From Bacteroidales bacterium (GTDB taxonomy: Bacteria > Bacteroidota > Bacteroidia > Bacteroidales > Tenuifilaceae), in the NCBI GenBank assembly GCA_017454165.1, contig JAFTDN010000170.1, positions 1 to 32,746 on the forward strand: a stretch of 32,746 nt of DNA. Direction: 5' to 3'. Position 1 is the stretch's first letter. The number at the start of each line of letters is the position of its first letter. Below are positions 8,498-15,804 of the stretch, piece after piece. The notes beneath the pieces were generated by a model, which made no database searches, was not told the DNA's origin, and saw nothing but the letters and a program-made list of their open reading frames with translations. A program made the position numbers and the translations under genes.

Positions 8498-8511
8498 GAG
8501 CAGAGGCCGCA
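8488..8511. terminator. Hairpin between convergent lspA and rnr
   Basis: An 8-bp perfect stem (TGCGGCCT at 8488-8495 with AGGCCGCA at 8504-8511) overlaps the lspA stop codon. It lacks a T run; it lies between convergent genes and may stop both directions weakly. Confidence 0.4.
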
Positions 8512-8552
8512 CAGCATCTGCACACATTAATTATAGACGGCGTATCGATTCG

Positions 8553-10793
8553 CTACCGTCTCTTTGTGCCCTTACCCTTACTGGCCCTGCCCTTGGGCTG
8601 CGCCGAGGGCTTTTGGGGCTTCGTGCGTCCCCCGTGCGCCTGCTGGGTTTCATCGATGCCCACCACGCGGAAGTCCACCTGCTTGCGCTCGAGGCTCGTG
8701 CGGTACACCTCCACCATCAGCTGCTGGCCCAGCTGGAACACGCGCCCCGTGCGCTCGCCCACGAGCGAGTAGCTCTCCTCATCGAATGTGTAGTAATCAT
8801 CGGTGAGGTCGCGCAGGGCCACCAGCCCCTCGCACTGCGAATCGACCAGCTCCACGAACATGCCGAAGCTGGTAACGCCCGAGATGGTGCCCATAAAGCG
8901 CTGCCCGCGCTTGTCGGCCAGAAACTCCACCTGCTTGTACTTGATGCTGGCCCGCTCGGCCTCGGTGGCGCGAATCTCCTGGCTGGTAGCGTAGGCGCAC
9001 TGCGCCTCGAGCGCATCGGCGTTGGCACTGGCTTGGCCTTCGAGGTAGAGGGCCAGCAGGCGATGCACCAGCATGTCGGGGTAGCGGCGGATGGGCGATG
9101 TGAAGTGCGTGTAGTGGTCGAACGCCAAACCGTAATGCCCAATATTGTTGGTGGAGTAGCGCGCTTTGGCCATGGTGCGAAGTGCTAATGTCTCTATCAT
9201 ATTCTGCTCGATTCGCCCACGTGCGCGGGCTATCAACTGGTTCATCGACCTACCAATCTGCCTATCGCTGCGGCCCTCGAGCGAGTAGCCAAAACGCGCC
9301 ACGAAGGTGCGAAATGCGGCGAGCTTTTCGGAGTTGGGGCGGTCGTGGATGCGGTACACGAAGGGCAGCTCGCGCCTGCGCGATAGCTCGCGGCCCACGA
9401 ACTCGGCCACCCTGCGGTTGGCCAGCAGCATGAACTCCTCTATTAGCTGGTTGGCCTCCTTCGACTCCTTGAAGAACACGCCCACGGGGTGCCCGTGCTG
9501 GTCGAGGTCGAACTTCACCTCGACGCGTTCAAAGGCAATCGCGCCCCGCTCGAAACGGCGGCTGCGCAGCTGCTGGGCCAACCTGTGCATGGTGAGGATC
9601 TCGGAGTGCATGTCGCCCTGCTCGGTCTCAATCTCCTGCTGGGCTTCCTCATAAGCAAAGCGGCGGTTGGAACAGATAACGGTACGCCCGAACCATTGGT
9701 TTTGCACCTCAGCCTGCTCGTTGAGCTCGAATATGGCCGAGAAGCATAGCTTGTCCTCGTTGGGGCGGAGCGAGCATATGTAGTTCGACAGGTGCTCGGG
9801 GAGCATGGGCACACATCGATCCACCAGATAGACCGATGTGGCGCGCTGAGCCGCCTCATCGTCGATGGGCGTGCCGGGGCGCACGTAGTGGGTAACATCG
9901 GCGATGTGCACGCCCACCTCGATGTGGCCGTTGGGCAGCGTTTGGAGCGACAGCGCGTCGTCGAAGTCCTGCGCATCGGCGGGGTCGATGGTGAGGGTGG
10001 GCACGCCGCGCATGTCGCGGCGGCGGGCGCACTCCTGTGGAGTTATGCCCGGCTCGATGGCCTCGGCCAGGCGGGTCAACCCGTCGGGGAAACGGTAGGG
10101 CAACTCGTACTCGGCCAGAATGGCGTGCATCTCCACCTCGTGGAGGCCAGGGGCGCCGAGCACCTCCACCACGCGCCCCTGCGGCGAGGGGCTACGCTCG
10201 GGCCAGCCATCGATGCGTATAATCACCTTTTGCCCATGCTTCGCGCCACGGGTCGCCTGGGGGGGGATCTCAATCTCGTAGGGCAGCGTGCTCCCCTCGG
10301 GGCTAACGCGTATGGCATCGGGGTCGAAATAGATGCAGCCGACAAACTCGCGTTGGGTGCGCTCCAGCACCTGCAGCACATCGCCCTCGATGGTGGCGGC
10401 GCGCTTGGCCTGGCGGTGGATGCCTATCTCCACGGTGTCGCCGTGCAGCGCGTGGCTAAGGCTGCGGGGGCCAATCAACACCTCGGTGCCGTTGGAGGTG
10501 CGCACGGTGCCCGTACCATCGGGGTTCATCAGGAGCAGGCCCGTGGTGCGGCTAGCATCGGCGGCCAGACGGTACTTGCCCGTGCTGGGCTCTGCGAGCC
10601 GCCCTTCATCGGCTAGCTCGCGCAGCACCTCGGTGATTAGGCGGCGTGTGGGGTCGTCCTTCACGGTCAGCCGGGCGGCCAGCTGCTTGTAGTTGAGGGA
10701 GGTGCTGGGGTTCGCCTCGAATATGCCCAGGATGGACAGGCGGAGCTCCTTCTTGGTGATACGCCTGGAGGGCGCGTTCTTTGGCTTTGCCAT
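8553..10793 (-). CDS. rnr: Ribonuclease R (RNB family exoribonuclease)
   Basis: A 746-residue 3'-to-5' exoribonuclease that degrades structured RNA. The order of domains is classical: an N-terminal winged-helix region (about 15-75), cold-shock/OB domains (about 85-230), the RNB catalytic domain with TIDPADAQDFDDALSL carrying the conserved Asp cluster that binds magnesium, then an S1 RNA-binding domain (GQRFMGTISGVTSFGMFVEL) and a lysine/arginine-rich tail (GRASKGKGTKRR). Length fits RNase R rather than RNase II. The RNB core contains the usual motifs VGVHIADVTHYV and HYTHFTSPIRRYPDM. The gene is convergent with lspA and divergent from the TonB receptor gene. Confidence 0.95.
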   Translation of the reverse strand: MAKPKNAPSRRITKKELRLSILGIFEANPSTSLNYKQLAARLTVKDDPTRRLITEVLRELADEGRLAEPSTGKYRLAADASRTTGLLLMNPDGTGTVRTSNGTEVLIGPRSLSHALHGDTVEIGIHRQAKRAATIEGDVLQVLERTQREFVGCIYFDPDAIRVSPEGSTLPYEIEIPPQATRGAKHGQKVIIRIDGWPERSPSPQGRVVEVLGAPGLHEVEMHAILAEYELPYRFPDGLTRLAEAIEPGITPQECARRRDMRGVPTLTIDPADAQDFDDALSLQTLPNGHIEVGVHIADVTHYVRPGTPIDDEAAQRATSVYLVDRCVPMLPEHLSNYICSLRPNEDKLCFSAIFELNEQAEVQNQWFGRTVICSNRRFAYEEAQQEIETEQGDMHSEILTMHRLAQQLRSRRFERGAIAFERVEVKFDLDQHGHPVGVFFKESKEANQLIEEFMLLANRRVAEFVGRELSRRRELPFVYRIHDRPNSEKLAAFRTFVARFGYSLEGRSDRQIGRSMNQLIARARGRIEQNMIETLALRTMAKARYSTNNIGHYGLAFDHYTHFTSPIRRYPDMLVHRLLALYLEGQASANADALEAQCAYATSQEIRATEAERASIKYKQVEFLADKRGQRFMGTISGVTSFGMFVELVDSQCEGLVALRDLTDDYYTFDEESYSLVGERTGRVFQLGQQLMVEVYRTSLERKQVDFRVVGIDETQQAHGGRTKPQKPSAQPKGRASKGKGTKRR

Positions 10794-10830
10794 GGGATAT
10801 GGATGCGTTTGCGGCGGGGCCGATGCACCG

Positions 10831-10838
10831 CAAATTTA
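10831..10838 (-). promoter_or_regulatory. Possible -7 box for rnr
   Basis: On the minus strand this reads TAAATTTG, a full match to TAnnTTTG, 38 bases upstream of the rnr start codon. I see no good TTTG partner 19-21 bases further upstream, so the call rests on the -7 element only. Confidence 0.45.
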
Positions 10839-10913
10839 CTATTTTTGGGGCAGGCTCACCGCATTGAGGCCACAAAACTCTCCAAATTCAACCATTGGAA
10901 AACAAAAGATTTG

Positions 10914-10921
10914 TAATTTTG
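10914..10921 (+). promoter_or_regulatory. Possible -7 box for the TonB receptor operon
   Basis: TAATTTTG matches TAnnTTTG, 45 bases before the receptor start codon at 10967. The nearest TTG (10895-10897) is only 16 bases upstream, too close for a standard -33 box. Confidence 0.5.
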
Positions 10922-10966
10922 TGCGCATCACATCAATCCGCGAACCAACCTAAAAACCAATTGCTT

Positions 10967-13525
10967 ATGAGAACAATCTCTACGAAAATCGCAACCACAG
11001 CGGTGCTCGTGCTCGCCATGATGGGCAGTGCCATGGCGCAGGGCACAGTCAGGGGACTGGTGGTTGACGCCGAGAGCGGCGAGCCGCTGATAGGCACCAC
11101 GGTGTATGTTGATGGCACCACGCACGGCACCGTAGCGGGGCTAGACGGCACCTTCGCGCTGACCGTGCGCCAGCCCAAGGCGCGCATCATGTTCTCCTAC
11201 GTGGGCTACCAGGACTACAGCACCGAGGTGGAGCTGCAGGGCGACATCGACATGGGGCGCATCACAATGGCCGTGAGCTCGATAGGCGTAGAGGAGGTGC
11301 TCGTCACCTCATCGTTCGTGCGCGACCGCACCACGCCCGTGGCCGTATCGACCATTGAGCCGCAGATCATAGTAGAAAAGCTGGGCAACCAGGAGTTCCC
11401 CGAAATTCTGAAATCGACCCCCAGCATATACGCCACCAAGGCCGGCGGCGGGTTCGGCGACTCACGCGTGTACGTGCGCGGCTTCGACTCCGACAACGTG
11501 GGCGTACTCATCAACGGCATACCTGTGAACGGCATGGAGAACGGCAAGGTGTACTGGAGCAACTGGGCCGGCCTGAGCGATGTTACGGAGAACATGCAGG
11601 TGCAGCGCGGCCTAGGTGCCACCCGCTTGGCGCTATCAACGGTGGGCGGCACCATCAACATCATCACCAAATCGACCGATGCCAAGCAGGGCGGCAACGT
11701 GTACCTAGGCATGGGCAACGATGGCTATCTGAAGCAGACCTTCACCCTGTCCACCGGCCTGCTCGACAACGGCTGGGCCATCACCATATCGGGCGGGCAC
11801 ACCACAGGCAACGGCTACGTGGAGGCCACCAATTTTGAGGGATGGACCTACTTCGCCAATATCTCTAAGCGCATAAACGACAAGCACCGGCTGTCGTTCA
11901 ATGCCTTTGGCGCCCCGCAATGGCACAACCAGCGCAACAATCAGCACCTCATTCAGGACTTCCGCGAGAACCCCAAGGGCATACGCTGGAACTCCGACTA
12001 CGGCTACCGCGATGGCAAGATATACAACACCGGCTACGCCTACAACTACTACCACAAGCCCCAGCTATCGCTGATTCACAACTGGAACATCAGCGAGCGG
12101 GCCTCGCTATCGACCCAGGTGTACGCCTCGATGGCCTACGGCGGCGGGCGGCGCGTATTCGGCCCCAACAGCAACTGGCTGGCCCGTGCCTACCCCGGCG
12201 GCAAGCCCTACGAGGGCGTTACCAAGCTCACCCCCGAGGGCTACTACGACTACGACGCCGTGATTGCCGAGAACGCCGCATCGGCCACCGGCTCGCAGTG
12301 CATCATAGCCAACGCCGTGAACGACCACCAGTGGTACGGCCTGCTCTCCACCTACATCCACCAGCTGGGCAACCTGAAGATCACCGCTGGCCTCGATGGC
12401 CGATTCTACAGCGGCGTACATACGTTCGAGATTGATGACCTGCTGGGCGGTGCCTACTTCCTCGACGACAACAATAAGAATCGCGACCCAGGCACCCCGC
12501 TCTATAAAGGCGACTTTGTGAGCTACCACAATCTAGGCCAGGTGTACTGGGCTGGGCTGTTCTTGCAGGGCGAATACGTAACCGACCGCTACTCCGCATT
12601 CCTGTCGGCCTCGGCGGCCAGCAACAACTACCAGCGCGTTGACTACTTTAACTACACCGGTGCCGACCAGAAATCGAAGCTCGTGGGCACCCTGCCCACC
12701 ACCGTCAAGGGCGGCTTTAGCTACAACATCAACGAGAACAACTTCGCTTTCATCAATGGCGGATTCATCACCAAAGCCCCCACATTCGACAACTCGTTCC
12801 TCAACTACACCAATGCCATCAACGAGCAGGCCCGCATGGAGAAGATTATCACCGCCGAGGTGGGCTACGGATTCCGCTCCGCGACATTCGAAGCCTACGC
12901 CAACCTATTCTGGACCAACTGGCGCGATAAGGCTTTGGTGCGCTCCATGGCCGGCCAAACGGCCAACATCCCCGGCATCAACGCCCTGCACCGAGGCGTG
13001 GAGCTCGAAGCTACATATAGGCCAATCAAACGCCTAAAAACCAAGTTGATGGTATCGGCAGGCGACTACATCTGGCAGGACGATGTGAACTTCACCCTAT
13101 ACGATGATGCCCAAAAACCCGTGGGCACCTACAACGCCTACATCAAGGGCATACACGTGGGCAACTCGGCGCAGGTAACGGCCTCGCTCGATGTGAGCTA
13201 CGAGGTGCTGCCCAAGCTCAAAATTGGGGCCGACTGCAACTACTACGGCAAGAACTTCGCCGACTTCAACCCCGTGAACCGCACCAACGCCAACGACCGC
13301 AGCGATGCTTGGCAGATACCAGATGCCGTGGTGTTCGACCTGAACGCCAACTACCAATTCAAAATAGGCAAGCTGAATGCCACTATCTACGGCAACGTGC
13401 ACAACCTATTCAACACCGAATACATACACGATGCTACCGATGGCAGCAAGCACGACATGTACACATCGGTTGTTTACTTCGCCATGGGCCGCACTTGGTC
13501 CACTGGCCTCCGCATACGCTTCTAA
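10967..13525 (+). CDS. TonB-dependent outer-membrane receptor with carboxypeptidase-regulatory-like domain
   Basis: Outer-membrane transporter of 852 residues. I place the start at 10967, because it gives a clean signal peptide ending MMGSAMAQ; an upstream in-frame ATG at 10895 precedes the -7 box at 10914-10921. Order: signal peptide (1-25), a carboxypeptidase-D regulatory-like Ig domain (about 26-105, GTVRGLVVDAESGEPLIGTT), the plug (about 120-235, with VYVRGFDSDNVGVLINGIPV and the end VGGTINIITKST), then a 22-strand barrel ending in Phe (TWSTGLRIRF). It is shorter than SusC-type receptors (about 1000 residues), lacks an evident SusD partner, and looks more like the receptors used for siderophores, metals or peptides. 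The substrate cannot be read from sequence. A lipoprotein gene follows after 21 bases and is probably its cell-surface partner. Confidence 0.93.
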   Translation: MRTISTKIATTAVLVLAMMGSAMAQGTVRGLVVDAESGEPLIGTTVYVDGTTHGTVAGLDGTFALTVRQPKARIMFSYVGYQDYSTEVELQGDIDMGRITMAVSSIGVEEVLVTSSFVRDRTTPVAVSTIEPQIIVEKLGNQEFPEILKSTPSIYATKAGGGFGDSRVYVRGFDSDNVGVLINGIPVNGMENGKVYWSNWAGLSDVTENMQVQRGLGATRLALSTVGGTINIITKSTDAKQGGNVYLGMGNDGYLKQTFTLSTGLLDNGWAITISGGHTTGNGYVEATNFEGWTYFANISKRINDKHRLSFNAFGAPQWHNQRNNQHLIQDFRENPKGIRWNSDYGYRDGKIYNTGYAYNYYHKPQLSLIHNWNISERASLSTQVYASMAYGGGRRVFGPNSNWLARAYPGGKPYEGVTKLTPEGYYDYDAVIAENAASATGSQCIIANAVNDHQWYGLLSTYIHQLGNLKITAGLDGRFYSGVHTFEIDDLLGGAYFLDDNNKNRDPGTPLYKGDFVSYHNLGQVYWAGLFLQGEYVTDRYSAFLSASAASNNYQRVDYFNYTGADQKSKLVGTLPTTVKGGFSYNINENNFAFINGGFITKAPTFDNSFLNYTNAINEQARMEKIITAEVGYGFRSATFEAYANLFWTNWRDKALVRSMAGQTANIPGINALHRGVELEATYRPIKRLKTKLMVSAGDYIWQDDVNFTLYDDAQKPVGTYNAYIKGIHVGNSAQVTASLDVSYEVLPKLKIGADCNYYGKNFADFNPVNRTNANDRSDAWQIPDAVVFDLNANYQFKIGKLNATIYGNVHNLFNTEYIHDATDGSKHDMYTSVVYFAMGRTWSTGLRIRF

Positions 13526-13546
13526 CGCTTAAACACACACCGCGAT

Positions 13547-15532
13547 ATGAAACACCTGTTCAGAAACATCATACCCGCAGCCGCCTGTGCGCTCGCGCTG
13601 GCCGCCTGCAACCCCCTCGACGATGTGTACTCCAAGCTCGATGAGCAGAAAGAGCCCTACCGCGAGGATATAGCCTATACCCTGACCGAGGCCGATTACA
13701 CCGCCGCTAGCAACGCCGCCCTGGCCCTAGCCCAGAATGCCGCCGACAGCGCCGCCGCCAAGCGCATAAAGAGCGAGCAGGCATTCAATCCTACCTTTGG
13801 CCCAGAGAACCTAGTCCCCGCACAGCTGTCCGCCACATTCAAAGCTCTGAATAAGAAGAGCACGGCCAACGTTACCTACAACATGAACAGCGAGAACCTA
13901 GGCCACCTCGACTCTATGCTCGTTCAGCTCAAAACGCACAGCTACACCGTGAATGCCGCTGATTATGCCCATGTGGGAGGTCCAGTGGCCAACATAGAGT
14001 ATTTCGTCCCATCAATGCCCGCCGCAGAGCACCTCCCTTCCCTGCTGGCTGATACCTTTAAATCGGCCCAAAGTGGCGACTATGCGCTAGTTTCATATAA
14101 GCAGAGCCAGTACGAGCCGTCAACGGGTGGTGCTGTTACCAAGACCATATTCTCAGAAGATTGGGAATCTTACTCTAAAAATGACACAATGGGCAAAACG
14201 GGCAATTGGCTGGCCTATATCCCGGACTCAGCCCCGACAGGCAAGCAAAGCTATTGGATGATGTACAATCGTGATGCCAATAACTACGTGCAGTTCTCGG
14301 CCAACAACTACGGAGGCACTGTGGAGAGCTGGATCATTACGCCGAAGGTGGACATCCCCGCCAGCAGCACTGCCGCGCTAACATTCGACATTAAAATCGG
14401 CTACTACACTGCCACCTGCCTGAGCATTAAGGTGTCGAGCGATTTCAATGGTAGCGATGCCGCCGCCGCCACCTGGACCGACATCACCTCCAGCTTCACG
14501 CTGCCCACCGAGCCCACAAATGGATACGGGGCGGCGCTGGAAAATGCTGGTACGCATGATTTATCAGCCTATGCGGGGAGGGCTGTTTACATAGCCTTCG
14601 CCTACAAGGGCGACTCCGAAAGCGACCCGAAGGCGACTACCACATATCAAATTGACAACGTGAATGTTACCGCCACAACGAGCAGTAGCCGTAACGGGGC
14701 CAAGGCCGACCTATTCGAGCAGCGCAACGACGTGTACCGCTACGATGGCACCAAGTGGGCACCCACCAACAAGGTGGTAGCCGTGCAGCCCTCCGAGTAC
14801 AAGCAGATGGGACTTAGCTCGCTCAACGCCGATAAGGCCAAGCTATTCGTGCCCCAAGTGCTGGCCAGCCGCTATCCTTTCGCCATGGAGGGCGACACGG
14901 CCATAGCCGTGTACAAGACCGATGACAAGGGCACCCTGGCGGCCACCAAGTGGACCATGGCCGAGGGCCAGTGGAGCATGTCATCGAGCATTGAGCAACG
15001 CACCATGCAGTTCATACATAATGGTAGCGCATGGTTTTTCGACCCCGCAGTGGACTACGTCATGGTTAAGGACGATTATCAGCTCATGGTCGATTACATC
15101 GGCAACCACGCCGAACTGGGCAAGTTCTACGACCAGCAGTACAAGAACGCCGAATACTACTACGGATTCTCATCGCGATACAGCAACCTGAGCTTCCGCC
15201 TAAGCTATCGTAATCCCTTCTTCTCCAAGGAGTACACACAACCTGCCGAACTCGATTCCGAATTGAGCGCAATCAGCTCAACGGAAGACAAAGTGGCTCT
15301 GCTATGGAAGCGTAGCGAGGAGGGCGTGCGCGTATTCTTAGAGCAGCGCTTCCCCAATGCCGTGCCGCAGGTAAGCGGGATAGACGTGCACTACCACGTA
15401 ACCGTCACCATATACTCGCCTGATGGACTTTCGGCCAGCACTGCCGACAACCAGCTGCACCGCTATTCATACAAGTGCACGGGCAGCAACCCCGCCACGT
15501 TTGAGTTTGTGGAGCGCAAGCAGGTGGAGTAA
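13547..15532 (+). CDS. Surface lipoprotein with choice-of-anchor-J domain, partner of the TonB receptor
   Basis: A 661-residue protein with a lipoprotein signal peptide (ACALALAAC, lipobox LAAC, Cys about residue 21). Residues about 198-377 form a jelly-roll-like domain starting IFSEDWESYSK and containing VESWIITPKVDIP and AVYIAFAYKGDS, characteristic of the choice-of-anchor-J/cleaved-adhesin family seen in secreted Bacteroidota proteins. The flanks (about 25-195 and 380-661) are not assigned to a family by me; the latter has a Trp/Tyr-rich stretch (DVYRYDGTKWAPTN) and looks globular. Only 21 bases separate it from the receptor gene, so the two are an operon, and it probably captures ligand or caps the receptor on the cell surface in the manner of SusD, though it is not a SusD homologue. 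Substrate unknown. Confidence 0.82.
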   Translation: MKHLFRNIIPAAACALALAACNPLDDVYSKLDEQKEPYREDIAYTLTEADYTAASNAALALAQNAADSAAAKRIKSEQAFNPTFGPENLVPAQLSATFKALNKKSTANVTYNMNSENLGHLDSMLVQLKTHSYTVNAADYAHVGGPVANIEYFVPSMPAAEHLPSLLADTFKSAQSGDYALVSYKQSQYEPSTGGAVTKTIFSEDWESYSKNDTMGKTGNWLAYIPDSAPTGKQSYWMMYNRDANNYVQFSANNYGGTVESWIITPKVDIPASSTAALTFDIKIGYYTATCLSIKVSSDFNGSDAAAATWTDITSSFTLPTEPTNGYGAALENAGTHDLSAYAGRAVYIAFAYKGDSESDPKATTTYQIDNVNVTATTSSSRNGAKADLFEQRNDVYRYDGTKWAPTNKVVAVQPSEYKQMGLSSLNADKAKLFVPQVLASRYPFAMEGDTAIAVYKTDDKGTLAATKWTMAEGQWSMSSSIEQRTMQFIHNGSAWFFDPAVDYVMVKDDYQLMVDYIGNHAELGKFYDQQYKNAEYYYGFSSRYSNLSFRLSYRNPFFSKEYTQPAELDSELSAISSTEDKVALLWKRSEEGVRVFLEQRFPNAVPQVSGIDVHYHVTVTIYSPDGLSASTADNQLHRYSYKCTGSNPATFEFVERKQVE

Positions 15533-15560
15533 GCACATCCAATAGCGCAAACAACCATGC

Positions 15561-15592
15561 AATGGGGCCGCGGGCAGCATCGCGGCCCCATT
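15561..15592 (+). terminator. GC-rich hairpin after the TonB operon
   Basis: A 12-bp perfect stem (15561-15572 with 15581-15592) around the loop GGCAGCAT, 28 bases after the lipoprotein stop codon. Only a short T-rich stretch follows (TTCTGTTG), so it is a plausible but not ideal terminator. Confidence 0.6.
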
Positions 15593-15671
15593 CTGTTGCG
15601 CCACAGCGCAAAACGCGGACGAGACCTGCGGGCTGTTCAAATCTTGTTCATAAATAGAGCACCAGCGCAGC

Positions 15672-15679
15672 TAATTTAG
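15672..15679 (+). promoter_or_regulatory. Weak candidate -7 box for the ribonucleotide reductase
   Basis: TAATTTAG differs from TAnnTTTG at one position; a TTG lies at 15644-15646 but at 25 bases is too far. It is placed directly upstream of the C10 tract. Low confidence. Confidence 0.3.
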
Positions 15680-15687
15680 ATGCACCA

Positions 15688-15697
15688 CCCCCCCCCC
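15688..15697 (+). repeat. Homopolymer tract of ten C
   Basis: Ten consecutive C bases in the leader region of the ribonucleotide reductase gene, about 107 bases before its start codon, followed by a further C-rich stretch (ACCCC). Tracts of this length are prone to slippage. It is outside any gene that I can support. Confidence 0.8.
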
Positions 15698-15804
15698 ACC
15701 CCATGACGCTGTATGCCCCATGGACAGGGACAATGCCAACCGAACAGAGCCCACCAACAATGCACACAACACAACGCAAACAACTGCATACCAGCGCATA
15801 AGCA

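Noticed and set aside
10895-10966. Earlier start for the TonB receptor
   Set aside because: The upstream ATG precedes the -7 promoter box and would put 24 residues before the signal peptide.
15533-15804. Cobalamin riboswitch upstream of the B12-dependent ribonucleotide reductase
   Set aside because: I looked for the B12-box consensus and extended stems and saw none; only a terminator hairpin and the C10 tract are present.
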